Source: JAIVGV01 sp032229975
GTDB taxonomy: Bacteria; Acidobacteriota; Blastocatellia; Pyrinomonadales; Pyrinomonadaceae
DNA length: 64,000 nucleotides
Direction of reading: 5' to 3'
Assembly: GCA_032229975.1 (NCBI GenBank)
Contig: JAVXVG010000024.1
Location: forward strand, 113,737 to 177,736
The notes beneath the pieces are model-generated. The model was given only the letters and a program-made list of their open reading frames with translations. It ran no database searches and was not told the origin of the DNA. The translations under genes were made by a program, and so were the position numbers. This document shows, piece after piece, positions 24,766 through 34,704 of the stretch (positions within the stretch are counted from its first letter, which is position 1; each line of letters starts with the position of its first letter).

Positions 24766-25704
24766 TCACATCTTGGCGAAACTGTCGATGAGATTAAGCG
24801 CGGCGGGCCCTAAGATCGCGATGAAGAGCGTCGGGAAGAGAAAGCACGAGAGCGGGAACAGGAGTTTCACCGCAGCCTTCTGGGCCGCCTGCTCCGCGCG
24901 CTGCCTGCGCTTCGTGCGAAGCGAATCTGAATAGACGCGCACGGCGCGCGCGATGGATGTGCCGAAGCGATCCGCCTGAATGAGCATCGCGACAAGGCTG
25001 CGTAGATCGTCAACTCCGGTGCGCTCGGCGAGGTTACGCAGAGCCTCGTCGCGCTCGCGTCCGACGCGAATCTCAAGGTTCGTCAACTCAAACTCTTCGC
25101 TGATGTCGCGATGCACGTCTTTTAGTTCGTCGGCGACTTTGATGATCGCTGCGTTCAAACCGAGACCGGCCTCGATGGAGACGACCATCAGATCGAGCGC
25201 GTCCGCCAAGCCCCACTGCACGAGCTGCTGTCGCCGCTTGATCAGTTTCTTCAAGACGTAGCGCGGCAGGAAGAAGCCCGCGCAGAAGGCGAGCAGTATC
25301 CACGTCAAGGCGCTGTCGAGCGGGCGTGCGATGAGCGCGCACGTGAGCGCGACCGCGCCGGGGAGGCCCAACATCGCCGCGAAGTGGATCGCGCGAAACG
25401 TGACGGGCGCGGAGGGCGCGCGATAGCCAGCCTGCATCAACTGTTTCTGAAGTTTCTGTGCCTCTGCCGCAGACGGCGGCGCGAGCTTCGCAAACGGCGC
25501 GGCGACTCGTCCGGCGAAAGCGGCGACGCCTGTGTCGTCCGGTGCGTGCGCGATTGCGACGCCCGATGCGCTCGCGCCTTCAAGGCCACCCATGCGGCGC
25601 AGACGCTCGGTCGCCGCGCTCGCCGGTCGAAACAGCGTCCAGTACGCGCCGAGTCCAAGCAGCGTGACGCAGACGAAGATGGATAGGGTGATGATGAAAA
25701 TCAT
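24766..25704 (-). CDS. tadC: Tad pilus inner-membrane platform protein TadC
   Basis: The 312-residue product has the GspF/T2SF fold with a long N-terminal helix (MIFIITLSIFVCVTLLG). Two central membrane segments lie near 100-150, a T2SF domain contains GLADALDLMVVSIEAGLGLNAAI, and a last membrane helix ends in NLIDSFAKM. TadB and TadC together form the inner-membrane platform on which the CpaF motor acts. The ATG at 25704 is chosen. An ATG ten codons upstream lies inside the repeat hairpin between tadB and tadC. Confidence 0.92.
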   Translation of the reverse strand: MIFIITLSIFVCVTLLGLGAYWTLFRPASAATERLRRMGGLEGASASGVAIAHAPDDTGVAAFAGRVAAPFAKLAPPSAAEAQKLQKQLMQAGYRAPSAPVTFRAIHFAAMLGLPGAVALTCALIARPLDSALTWILLAFCAGFFLPRYVLKKLIKRRQQLVQWGLADALDLMVVSIEAGLGLNAAIIKVADELKDVHRDISEEFELTNLEIRVGRERDEALRNLAERTGVDDLRSLVAMLIQADRFGTSIARAVRVYSDSLRTKRRQRAEQAAQKAAVKLLFPLSCFLFPTLFIAILGPAALNLIDSFAKM

Positions 25705-25716
25705 AAGCAGCACCGG

Positions 25717-25783
25717 GCATTCAGCACTCAGCACTCAGCAAGCGAAGCCTCCCGGCTGATCGCTGAATGCTGACGGCTGACTA
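25717..25783. repeat. Heptameric TCAGCNN hairpin between tadB and tadC
   Basis: TCAGCAC/TCAGCAT units at 25720-25740 face inverted units at 25755-25783, forming an imperfect stem with a GC-rich middle. The spacer is filled almost entirely by it, and it begins three bases after the tadB stop. Confidence 0.8.
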
Positions 25784-25785
25784 CT

Positions 25786-26748
<963 letters not shown>

Positions 26749-26758
26749 TGGTTTCACC

Positions 26759-26838
26759 AGCAATCAGCAATCAGTAGTCAGTAGTCAGCCAAGCAGATCA
26801 GCTTTTGTTGTCCGGCTGACTGCTGACGGCTGATTGCT
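26759..26838. repeat. Heptameric TCAGNNN hairpin between cpaF and tadB
   Basis: Bases 26759-26781 match the reverse complement of 26816-26838 at 20 of 23 positions. The mismatches fall in the variable positions of the seven-base unit. The right arm runs into the cpaF TAG stop (26837-26839). Confidence 0.85.
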
Positions 26839-28201
26839 ACTCTTCAAAGAATGCGCGCGGCAACTGCATCCCATACTGCTTGAGTCGCTCGGCGAAGCGG
26901 GGCCGGACGCCTGTGGGCCGGAAGCGGCCGATGACTTTGCCGTCTTTGTCCACACCTTTTCGCTCGAACTGGAAAATCTCCTGCATCGTGATCGTCTCAC
27001 CTTCCATGCCTGTGATCTCGGAGATGGAGGTGACGCGGCGCGTGCCATCGGAGAGTCGGGCCACCTGAATGACGAGGTCGAGCGCGGAGGCGATCTGTTG
27101 TCGCATGGCGCGATCAGAGAGTCGCATTCCGGTCATCTGGATCATGGTTTCGAGTCGTGCGATAGCGTCGCGCGGCGTGTTGGCGTGAATCGTCGTGAGC
27201 GAGCCATCGTGGCCGGTGTTCATCGCCTGCAACATGTCGATGGCTTCGCCGCCGCGAACCTCGCCGATGACGATGCGGTCGGGGCGCATACGCAGAGCGT
27301 TCTTGACGAGATCGCGCTGCGTGACTTCGCCGCGACCTTCGATGTTCGGCGGGCGAGTTTCGAGTCGGACGACGTGCGGCTGCTGCAACTGCAACTCCGC
27401 CGAGTCTTCAATCGTGATGATGCGCTGCTCGACGGGGATATAGGCGGAGAGCGCGTTCAAGAGAGTCGTTTTCCCTGCGCCCGTGCCGCCGGAGATGAGG
27501 ACGTTGAGGCGCGCGTGGACGCACATCTGAAACATCTCTGCGATGTCTTTCGTGATCGCGCCGTACTCGATCAACCTGTCGATCCGCAAAGGCTCCGCGC
27601 CGAAGCGTCGGATGGAGAGAACGGGGCCATCCAGAGCGAGCGGCGGGATGATCGCGTTGACGCGCGAGCCGTCTTTCAGTCGCGCATCGACCATCGGCGA
27701 AGACTCGTCGATGCGGCGACCGACGGAAGAGACGATGCGCTCGATGACGCGCATCAAGTGCTCCGAGTCTTTGAACGTCACGTCCGTGCGCTCGATCTTG
27801 CCGTGACGCTCGATGTAGATGTTCTGCGGATCGTTGACGAGGATGTCGCACACGGCAGGATCAGCGAGCAACGGTTCGAGTGGCCCCAAGCCGAACAGCT
27901 CGTGACGAACCTCTTCGACCAGACGCTCGCGATCCGCGCCGGAGAGCGGCATGTTCTCGATGGCGAGCAGGTTCTCGGCGAGGCGGGCCACCTCCGCGTG
28001 GAGCTGATCGGGATCGAGCTGACCGAGCTTGGTCAAATCCATCCGGTTGATGATCGCGCGGTGCAGTCGCGACTTCATCTCCTGAAAAGAGTGGCGCGTG
28101 TTCGCCTGCTCGTCGTCGCCCGTCGCCGCACCGGCCCCGCGCGCGATCATCGGCACGGGCTGCTGTGCGGTCTCTCTCACAAGTCGTTCGCGTAGTGACA
28201 T
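26837..28201 (-). CDS. cpaF: Tad pilus ATPase CpaF/TadA
   Basis: This 454-residue secretion ATPase powers Flp pilus assembly. After about 90 variable residues comes the N-terminal domain (LLADPAVCDILVNDPQNIYIERHGK). Then comes Walker A GGTGAGKTTLLNAL near 259-272, an Asp box, and Walker B with RPDRIVIGEVRGGEAIDML and GHDGSLTTIHAN near 330-360. The C-terminal ITMQEIFQF block is typical of CpaF. It acts as a hexamer at the inner membrane with TadB/TadC. The ATG at 28201 begins MSLRERLV. Confidence 0.96.
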   Translation of the reverse strand: MSLRERLVRETAQQPVPMIARGAGAATGDDEQANTRHSFQEMKSRLHRAIINRMDLTKLGQLDPDQLHAEVARLAENLLAIENMPLSGADRERLVEEVRHELFGLGPLEPLLADPAVCDILVNDPQNIYIERHGKIERTDVTFKDSEHLMRVIERIVSSVGRRIDESSPMVDARLKDGSRVNAIIPPLALDGPVLSIRRFGAEPLRIDRLIEYGAITKDIAEMFQMCVHARLNVLISGGTGAGKTTLLNALSAYIPVEQRIITIEDSAELQLQQPHVVRLETRPPNIEGRGEVTQRDLVKNALRMRPDRIVIGEVRGGEAIDMLQAMNTGHDGSLTTIHANTPRDAIARLETMIQMTGMRLSDRAMRQQIASALDLVIQVARLSDGTRRVTSISEITGMEGETITMQEIFQFERKGVDKDGKVIGRFRPTGVRPRFAERLKQYGMQLPRAFFEE

Positions 28202-28218
28202 GATGTTTGGTTTGCTTC

Positions 28219-28262
28219 CCTGTTTGAAGTCTGAAATCTCAGATTCGTCATTTCAAATTTCA
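28219..28262. repeat. Short inverted-repeat spacer between cpaE and cpaF
   Basis: TCTGAAAT-type units near 28224-28240 face inverted TTTCAAATTTCAGA at 28249-28262. The cpaE TGA stop lies inside the right arm. The match is imperfect. Confidence 0.6.
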
Positions 28263-29504
28263 GACCGCCGCCGCCGCGTTGCCCTTGTTGATGCGCGCCT
28301 TGAGATCGCTGGTCGAGGACTTGCCAACGGGGCGACCGAAGATGGATTGCCAGACGGAGCGGCGCGGCTCATTGGCGTTCGCGGGCGCGGTCGCGCCAGT
28401 AACGCTCGCTGCGATCTGTCGAATCTCGGTGGCGATACGCGACGTGGGATCAGACTCGACGAGCGGCTGGCCCAAGTTGATCGAGTTGACCGCAGTGTTG
28501 TAGTCGCTCTCGACGTAGCCGACGACGCGCTCGCCTAAGAATCGCTCGACCGTCTTGATGTCCAGCTCGATCTGCTTCGACCAGCGATTGACGACGATGC
28601 GAATTTTGTGGCGCGGGTAGCCGAGGCGGTCGAAGATTTGCAGGGCCCGTTGCGTGCTGCGGATCGCGGGGATGTCGAGCGTCAAGACGAGCACGATCTC
28701 GTCGGACTGATCGAGCGCAGCGAGCGTGATCGCGTCGAAGGTGTGCTGCGGATCGATGACGACATAGTCGAAACGCTCGCGCAAAATCTGTATGACCTCG
28801 AAGATGTGTTCGGGCTCGATGTCATCGGCGAGATCGGCCTCGCGCGGCGCGGAGAGGAGCGAGAGCGTGGAGCTGTGCGGCGCGAGATAGCTCTTCAAGA
28901 GCGCGTCGTCGATGCGCGCGCGGTGCTCTACGAGATCGGCGATGGAATACTTCGGCTCAACGCCGAGGAAGAGCGCGAGGTCGCCCGCCTGCAAGTTGAG
29001 ATCGACGAGCACCGTCGAAGCCTGCGTTGCCACCGCGAGATTCGTTGCGATGAATGAAGTGCCGCAGCCGCCTTTCGAGGAGAAGACGCTGACGACGCGC
29101 CCGCGTCTCTTCGGCGCTTCCGCGAGCGCGCCGCAGAACTCAGAGGTGCGCGCGAGCACAGTACGAAACTCTTCGTCTTTGACGGGCAGCCGCAGGAAAT
29201 CGCGCGCGCCCGCGCGAAGCGAGCGCAGGATGAGATCGGGCGAGGCATCGCGCGAGGCGCAGACGATGGCCGTGCGCGGGCACTCTGCGGCGACGCGCTC
29301 GACGAAGCGCAGAACTGCTTCGGGTTGTGCGCCGAGCGCGATGATGACGGCGTCGGGCTTGAGCCGGATGATTTCGGGGAAGACCTGTTCGGCATCGTCG
29401 CCCGCGACGAGCAGGCGCGTCTCCTCGCGGCTGCCGAGCGCGCCGCGCAACTCTTTCAGCGAGTCGAGACCGTCGCTCAGGATGATGAAGTTTAGCGGTT
29501 GCAT
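28260..29504 (-). CDS. cpaE: Tad pilus localisation ATPase CpaE/TadZ
   Basis: This 414-residue protein has an atypical receiver-like N-terminal domain (about 1-130: IILSDGLDSL and LRAGARDFLRLPV). A ParA/MinD-like ATPase domain follows, with the deviant Walker A KGGCGTSFIATNLAV near 148-165. YVVIDPQHTFDAITLAALDQSDEIVLVLTLD covers the Walker B region, and VNRWSK comes later. TadZ proteins place the Tad machine at the cell pole. The last 50 residues are Ala/Ser-rich. It sits directly upstream of cpaF in the usual Tad order. Confidence 0.92.
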   Translation of the reverse strand: MQPLNFIILSDGLDSLKELRGALGSREETRLLVAGDDAEQVFPEIIRLKPDAVIIALGAQPEAVLRFVERVAAECPRTAIVCASRDASPDLILRSLRAGARDFLRLPVKDEEFRTVLARTSEFCGALAEAPKRRGRVVSVFSSKGGCGTSFIATNLAVATQASTVLVDLNLQAGDLALFLGVEPKYSIADLVEHRARIDDALLKSYLAPHSSTLSLLSAPREADLADDIEPEHIFEVIQILRERFDYVVIDPQHTFDAITLAALDQSDEIVLVLTLDIPAIRSTQRALQIFDRLGYPRHKIRIVVNRWSKQIELDIKTVERFLGERVVGYVESDYNTAVNSINLGQPLVESDPTSRIATEIRQIAASVTGATAPANANEPRRSVWQSIFGRPVGKSSTSDLKARINKGNAAAAV

Positions 29505-29569
29505 GGCGTGTCGTGTGTGCTCGTGTCGTGTCGGTGTTCGTGCTCGGTGTTCGACGTGAGAGCGTGATC

Positions 29570-29638
29570 GGATTTCAGAGTTCAGATTTCACATCTCAAA
29601 TTTCAGAGCGTGCGTCTCAGAGTTGTCGAGCGCGCGTA
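29570..29638. repeat. TTTCAGA-type degenerate repeat between TadE-like and cpaE genes
   Basis: The spacer contains several units of the TTTCAGAG/TTCAGATTTCA type around 29572-29608 with partial inverted matches (CTCAGAG, 29613-29618). It is much less regular than the other intergenic repeats and could be a decayed copy. Confidence 0.4.
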
Positions 29639-30130
29639 TCAGATCGGCGGCGGCGCGTAGCCTGCGCTCTCGCCTGTGAGCGTGGTCTGATAGCGCGGCA
29701 GTCGCAGCTTCACGCCGACGAGTGGGACGACGAAGTTGTAGTCAAAGTTCTCAATGCTGACGGTGACGCGGCCCGCGCCGACGCTGAAAGAGTTGTAGGC
29801 GACGGCGACGTTGGCGGGGGAGAGATTCGCGACGAGTGGCTTCGCGCCTGTCTGTGGGATCGCGTCGCCGTAGATGACGACGTTCTGCACGTCCGACATC
29901 TGACTCTGCTGATGTGTGACGGCATAGCGCGCGCCGCGTCGTGCGGCATCGGTGAGTGCGTTGTGTGTCCAGAGAAGCAGACCGAACTCGATGACGCCGA
30001 ACATGACGGTGAGGAAAACGGTTGCGCCGATAGCGAACTCGACCAACGCTGCGCCGCGCTCGCCGCGACGATCGCGCATGTTGCGTTCGTTGCGGCCATC
30101 GCGTCTCTCGTCTGTGCGTTCGTGTCTCAT
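29639..30130 (-). CDS. TadE-like pseudopilin 1
   Basis: The ATG at 30130 is chosen over a TTG two codons earlier. The 163-residue product has a charged N-terminus ending RRGERGAALVEFAIGATVFLTVMFGVIEFGLLLW near 25-58. This is the TadE signature: Gly followed by a hydrophobic helix with Glu at +5 for prepilin-peptidase processing. The rest is beta-rich. TadE-like minor pilins are thought to prime or cap the Flp pilus. It is followed by cpaE and preceded by a paralogue. Confidence 0.87.
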   Translation of the reverse strand: MRHERTDERRDGRNERNMRDRRGERGAALVEFAIGATVFLTVMFGVIEFGLLLWTHNALTDAARRGARYAVTHQQSQMSDVQNVVIYGDAIPQTGAKPLVANLSPANVAVAYNSFSVGAGRVTVSIENFDYNFVVPLVGVKLRLPRYQTTLTGESAGYAPPPI

Positions 30131-30169
30131 CTTCAAAGTTGCGATTCAGAGTAGTAAGTAAGTTCGTCG

Positions 30170-30658
30170 TCAAAACAGCAGGTACTTCATCGTCGTGCTC
30201 GGACTGACGGGAACTTTGAGCGTGATAGTTTTGTTGGTCAGCTTGCCGAGATCGAAGAGCGGTTGATAGGTGTAGTTGATGACGCGGACGCTGACGCGGT
30301 CGGGATAGCCGAGCGCGCCGCCCGCGCTCGTGACGCTCATGTTGGCGCACGTGAGACCGGCGAGGACGGGCGTGCCGAGACAGTTGGCGTTTGCGTCTCC
30401 GTACACAGCAAGGCTCGCGGCTTTCGTTTGCTCCGTCGCGCTGTAGGGCCTGCTCACGAGGTAGCGCGCGCCGCCGCGCGTCGCTTTGGCGAGCGTCGTG
30501 TAGGTGTAGAAGAAGTTGCCGAACTCTGCGATGGAGGCGAGCGTCATCAACATGACGGGGAGCACGATTGACAACTCGACGAGCTGCGAGCCTCGCTCGC
30601 GCCGCGCAAAGCGGGAGAGTCGCCGCCGTGTCGATAGTCTCTTCATCAACGCTTTCAT
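30170..30658 (-). CDS. TadE-like pseudopilin 2
   Basis: The 162-residue product has a basic leader (MKALMKRLSTRRRLSR). The TadE-type processing region follows, RRERGSQLVELSIVLPVMLMTLASIAEFGNFFYTY near 20-54, then TRGGARYLVSRP and a beta-rich C-terminal half. It shares design with the adjacent TadE-like protein but is only distantly similar in sequence, so it is an old duplication. It lies between the TadG-like gene and TadE-like 1. Confidence 0.87.
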   Translation of the reverse strand: MKALMKRLSTRRRLSRFARRERGSQLVELSIVLPVMLMTLASIAEFGNFFYTYTTLAKATRGGARYLVSRPYSATEQTKAASLAVYGDANANCLGTPVLAGLTCANMSVTSAGGALGYPDRVSVRVINYTYQPLFDLGKLTNKTITLKVPVSPSTTMKYLLF

Positions 30659-30683
30659 CCGTCTTCTACTTTCGCTCGGCGTC

Positions 30684-31844
30684 TTATCTGTAGAGCACGG
30701 GGATCGTCATCTGCACGCTGGGATTCGTCGCGTTCGGATCGAAGCCGCCGCTTCCCACCACCAGAGTCTCCTGCACGTACTCCGCCTGAAAGTCGCCGCC
30801 CGATCCATTGCTGACAGGCGTGCGCAGGAAGAAGAGACCGAAGCGCGTGAAGCGCACCACGCCGCGTCCCGTATCGAACTCGCTCTTCTTGACGAGCGGG
30901 ATGATGACGAGGCGGCGACTATCGACGCCCGCGTGCGTCGGGGCCTGAAAGCGACTCGGATCGGAGGGCGACGCGCCGGAGTAATCGACGTAGGAGATGT
31001 TCGACTTGACGTTCTTGTCGGGCGGGTAGAGGGCCGGATCGAGTTGGCTGCCGCCGTAGTCGTCGAAGCGCGAGTTGATACCGGTGCGTACCTTGCCTGC
31101 GGTGATGCCCGGCTTGGTGTCAACCGGATAAGTGTCGCCCGGCTCTTTGCAGAGATGCACGCCGCCGCCTGTGCCCGTCTCAACGTCCTGCCCGCCCGAT
31201 CCATCGACGGCGAGGATGTGATAGTTGCCGGGGCTGACGAACGAGCCTGAGTCGGCGCGGATCGTATAGACCTGACCGGGTTGAAGGATCGTGTCCGCAT
31301 CGTCGAGAATGACGGTCAGAGGAATCCAGTCGCAGAAGACGTTGAGATTGACGGAGCGACCGGCCACGGCGCTCGCTTGAAGATCACGCGAGTTGCCGAA
31401 GCCGTTGATGACGGAGGCGAAGAAGACGTTGACAGGCTCAGGTGGTGTTATGACTTTGACGAAGCGTATGTTCGTCGCCGCGCCTTGCGCTGAAGCCTCG
31501 TCCATGCCGCTGCCTGAATCAAAGTCCGAGAGGTTGACGGCGTAACGAACATTGGCGGCTGTGAGCGCGAGCGGCGTCTTGTTGAACTCGTAAGCGTTCA
31601 TCGATGCGATGGCCCGGTCGCGCGCTTTCGTGATGCCGCTCGCGTGCTGGTTGAGTGCGGAAGCTCCGGCGAGGGCCGCCGCATCGGTCGCGTTCTGCAA
31701 CTCGGTCTTGACGAGATAGAAGTGGCTGATGTCAACGCACAAGCCCGTGGCGAGCAGCAGCGTGAGCATCCCGAATGCGCTGATGATGAGGACAGAGCCG
31801 CGTTCGCTTCGTCGCATCTTTTGATTCGCGTCTAAGAGTCTCAT
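30684..31844 (-). CDS. TadG-like pilus-associated protein
   Basis: The ATG at 31844 (MRLLDANQ) has GGGAGG about eight bases upstream and is preferred over an upstream in-frame start. The 386-residue product has the Tad N-terminal helix RRSERGSVLIISAFGMLTLLLATGLCVDISHF near 10-42. QNATDAAALAGASAL follows, which defines TadG-like proteins. The large C-terminal part is beta-rich with Gly/Asp-rich stretches and no clear VWA MIDAS motif. It would be anchored in the membrane and exposed outside the cytoplasm with the two TadE-like proteins. Confidence 0.85.
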   Translation of the reverse strand: MRLLDANQKMRRSERGSVLIISAFGMLTLLLATGLCVDISHFYLVKTELQNATDAAALAGASALNQHASGITKARDRAIASMNAYEFNKTPLALTAANVRYAVNLSDFDSGSGMDEASAQGAATNIRFVKVITPPEPVNVFFASVINGFGNSRDLQASAVAGRSVNLNVFCDWIPLTVILDDADTILQPGQVYTIRADSGSFVSPGNYHILAVDGSGGQDVETGTGGGVHLCKEPGDTYPVDTKPGITAGKVRTGINSRFDDYGGSQLDPALYPPDKNVKSNISYVDYSGASPSDPSRFQAPTHAGVDSRRLVIIPLVKKSEFDTGRGVVRFTRFGLFFLRTPVSNGSGGDFQAEYVQETLVVGSGGFDPNATNPSVQMTIPVLYR

Positions 31845-31949
31845 CGCCCGCCTCCCTCTCGCTTCGTTCACAACCGGATCACTCCGTAGATTCTTGGCGG
31901 GGCGAGCCGCGCGCCCGAACCCCGCCTGTTTCACACGCGCCCGAACCCG

Positions 31950-33605
31950 TTACCGGTTCGGCGGCGGCGCGACGCGCGCGACACTTGGAAGAGTTGAAAG
32001 GAGATCATGCGTTGCGCCTCGCATGGGAAGCTGCGCGGTTGAATGCGTGTCGTCACTCTTCGTTGCATCAGCCTTCGTTGCGTCGGTCTTCGTCGCATCC
32101 GACTTGGGCGCGTCCTTTACTGTGTCCTTCGTGGGCTGCGCTGCGGGGGCCACTTCGTTGTTCGTCGTCGCAGCGTTCGTCGTCGCCGCGTTGGTTGTCG
32201 CTGTCGCGCCGCCGATTGAGTAGCCGCTCGCGCCCTTGATGCCTTCGCCTTTGGGCTCGACGCCGAGGGGCGACGCGCCGCGCAGGCCATCGAGGCCCTT
32301 CATCTGCGGCAGGTCGTCGCGATTCACCGGCTTCACGACCTGCGCCGTGACGAAGAACATCAACTCGGTCTCATCCTTCGAGAACGACTTCGACTTGAAG
32401 AGATTGCCAAGCACGGGAATGTCGCCGATGCCCGGAACTTTCGAGAACGTGTTCGTCTCGTTGTTATCCAACAGGCCCGCGAGCGCGAACGACTGGCCGT
32501 CGCGCAGCTCGACGCCGGTCTTCGCGCGACGAGTCTTCAAAGCGGGGATCAAGAAGCCTTCAAACTTCACACCGTTGGCGAAGTCAATCGTCGAAACTTC
32601 GGGTTCGAGTTCGAGCCGGATGTGATCCTCGTCGATGATCGTCGGCTTGAAGTTGAGGCGCACGCCATACTCCTTCCACACGATGGAGACGGAGGCCTTC
32701 TCGCCGCCGCTCTGCACGATGGGCACGGGAAACTCGCCACCCGCGAGGAAGCTCGCCTCCTGCCCATCCATCGCGATCAAGTTCGGCTCTGCGAGTGAGC
32801 GGATCGCGCCGACGCTTTTCAGCGCGCGCAGGTAGCCCGTCAAGCCGGACGTGCCGTTGCCGAGCAGAAGATTAAGCGGCGGCGCGAGCGAGGCGAGATA
32901 AGAAGAGCCGAGGCTGCTGACGGTTGACTGCGTGATGCTCGTCGGCGAGTTGCCGGAGTTCAGATAGCCGACCGACGTGCCGTTCGCCAAGCCATAGGAC
33001 GGGGCCAACTCTCTGGCCTTCGTGCGACTCACTTCCGCGACGCGCACTTGCAACTGCACCTGCGCGCGCTCGCCCACCGGCGACGTGAGCATATTCACCG
33101 TCTGGAAGCCCGCAGCCTTCACGACCTGCTCCGCCTGCACGGAAGTCGCAGGGCTCTTCACGCTGCCGGAGAGCACGACCGAGCCGTTCGCCTGACTCAA
33201 GCGGATGTCGTCTTTCGGAAAGAGGGCCCTCATCTGCGAATCGATGAGCGAGAGATTGGCGCGGACGAACACGTCGAAGACGACGAACTTGCCCGTGTCC
33301 TTCTCCCACGCGATGAAGTTGACCTGACCGAAAGCCTTGCCATTGACCAAGACTTGATCGGGCGCGACCAGAACGGCCTCCGCCACGTCCGGGTTCGAGA
33401 CCGAGAAGCGACCGATCTTGCGGTCGAAGTTGATGACGCGCGACTGGCCGACGAGCACGTTGATCGCAATCGATTCCTTCGGCGCGTCAACGAAGGATGC
33501 GCTGACAGATGTCGCCTGCTGTCCATGCGCCGCAGTGGTGATGCCGAGCAGCGCGGCGCAGATGAGCGCGGTGATCAGGGGGGTTAGGTTGCGTGTCGTC
33601 TTCAT
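31950..33605 (-). CDS. cpaC: Tad outer-membrane secretin CpaC/RcpA
   Basis: This 551-residue protein has a signal peptide (1-29). A pilus-assembly N-terminal domain follows (LVGQSRVINFDRKIGRFSVSNPDVAEAVLVAP, about 50-85), then a BON-like segment with GSVVLSGSVKSPATSVQAEQVV. The secretin domain has QLQVRVAEVSRTKARELA, FLAGGEFPVPI and the hallmark VPGIGDIPVLGNLFKS near 385-400. The last 110 residues are Ala/Thr/Lys-rich with NAATTNAATTN repeats and are probably disordered. It forms the outer-membrane pore for the pilus. AGGAG lies eight bases before the ATG. Confidence 0.95.
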   Translation of the reverse strand: MKTTRNLTPLITALICAALLGITTAAHGQQATSVSASFVDAPKESIAINVLVGQSRVINFDRKIGRFSVSNPDVAEAVLVAPDQVLVNGKAFGQVNFIAWEKDTGKFVVFDVFVRANLSLIDSQMRALFPKDDIRLSQANGSVVLSGSVKSPATSVQAEQVVKAAGFQTVNMLTSPVGERAQVQLQVRVAEVSRTKARELAPSYGLANGTSVGYLNSGNSPTSITQSTVSSLGSSYLASLAPPLNLLLGNGTSGLTGYLRALKSVGAIRSLAEPNLIAMDGQEASFLAGGEFPVPIVQSGGEKASVSIVWKEYGVRLNFKPTIIDEDHIRLELEPEVSTIDFANGVKFEGFLIPALKTRRAKTGVELRDGQSFALAGLLDNNETNTFSKVPGIGDIPVLGNLFKSKSFSKDETELMFFVTAQVVKPVNRDDLPQMKGLDGLRGASPLGVEPKGEGIKGASGYSIGGATATTNAATTNAATTNNEVAPAAQPTKDTVKDAPKSDATKTDATKADATKSDDTHSTAQLPMRGATHDLLSTLPSVARVAPPPNR

Positions 33606-33628
33606 GATTCAAGCTCCTTTGTAGCAAT

Positions 33629-33735
33629 TAGCAATCAGCGTTCAGCAGTCAGCCAGCAATTCAACGATCAGCTTTCAGCGAAGCAGCAACCGGCCCTGTT
33701 CCGTCTGATTGCTGACTGCTGAACGCTGATTGCTA
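33629..33735. repeat. 25-bp perfect inverted repeat between cpaB and cpaC (TCAGCNN type)
   Basis: Bases 33629-33653 are the exact reverse complement of 33711-33735. The arms are built from TCAGCAA/TCAGCGT/TCAGCAG heptamers. The last three bases of the right arm are the cpaB TAG stop. The 57-base interior holds further TCAGC units. Confidence 0.95.
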
Positions 33736-34650
33736 TTGGGGGAAGTCCACGCTGCGCTTCTTCCCACCCTCGAAGACTTCGACGGAGTGGCGCGGCGTGG
33801 GCGCGGGGACGGGCGCGGCGGCCGTCGCGGGCTTCTCTTCTTTCACGGGCGCGACATGCGCTGCGCGACGTGCGATGGGTTGTGCGGACTTCGATTGCTC
33901 GCTCTTCATCGTGCCCGGATCGGGAACGGGCGCGGCGTGCTCGCCGCCGAGCAAGCGTCGCTTGTTGACGCCTTCGGTCTGCTCGTCGCCTTGATCGACG
34001 GCGTTACGCATCACGAGCTGCAGCTTGCCCTCAGTTGAAGCGAGCGCGAGTTTCTCAGCCTGTTCGGGCAGCACTTGCAGCGTCACAGCCTTAACGCTTT
34101 CCGGCTCGCGCTCCGACTTCGGCTTGTCCATGTTCTGCCCGTTGGCGAGCACCTTGATGTTCTGCAAGACGATCTTCGAGATCGGGTCTTGCTGCGTGTT
34201 CTCCGCCGGGTTGATAACGACCACGACATCGACGAGCGCGCCCGGCATGATGAAGCCTGAGACTCCCACCACGTCGTCAACCTTGACGGTCATCGCGCGA
34301 TAGCCTTCCGGGATCATCGCCGAGAGGCCACCCGTCGATCCTTCCGGCGCGAGCTTGTAATCCGTGATCGGCTCGCGCGCGGCGACCGCGACAACGGCGA
34401 CTCGACCGATCAATTTTTCCGGCGACTCGAAGACGCCGTCTGGCGACGCGCCGCGCGGGAACTGCACGGTCTCAAGTTGCTCCGCGATCAGTTTCTCGCC
34501 GGGGTTGATGGCCACCTTCGCGACGACCACGCTGTTCAGGTTCTTCGTGTAAGCCTGCGCGCTCGACAGATACTTGCTCACAGAGAGAGCCGCGACCAGA
34601 CCAAAGACGATTGCGCCGCCGAGCACGATGACGAAACGTTTATTTCTCAT
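33733..34650 (-). CDS. cpaB: Tad pilus assembly protein CpaB/RcpC
   Basis: The 305-residue product has an N-terminal membrane helix (about 6-28). An SAF domain follows (GEKLIAEQLETVQFPRGASPDGVF, about 50-74), then the RcpC/CpaB region with VKVDDVVGVSGFIMPGALVDVVVV near 120-144 and KIVLQNIKVLANGQ. The C-terminal third, after about 230, is Ala/Pro/Lys-rich and low complexity. CpaB proteins help gate or stabilise the secretin and may bind peptidoglycan. GGAGG precedes the ATG at 34650. Confidence 0.93.
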   Translation of the reverse strand: MRNKRFVIVLGGAIVFGLVAALSVSKYLSSAQAYTKNLNSVVVAKVAINPGEKLIAEQLETVQFPRGASPDGVFESPEKLIGRVAVVAVAAREPITDYKLAPEGSTGGLSAMIPEGYRAMTVKVDDVVGVSGFIMPGALVDVVVVINPAENTQQDPISKIVLQNIKVLANGQNMDKPKSEREPESVKAVTLQVLPEQAEKLALASTEGKLQLVMRNAVDQGDEQTEGVNKRRLLGGEHAAPVPDPGTMKSEQSKSAQPIARRAAHVAPVKEEKPATAAAPVPAPTPRHSVEVFEGGKKRSVDFPQ

Positions 34651-34704
34651 CTTCTGAAAGCCTCCTTCAGAGGTGCGAACCGGAATCGAATCGAGCGCGC
34701 CGTG

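Noticed and set aside
26834..28195. A 453-codon open frame on the plus strand opposite cpaF
   Set aside because: It mirrors a well-supported ATPase gene. The GC-rich codon pattern leaves the opposite strand open, and the product has no recognisable domain.
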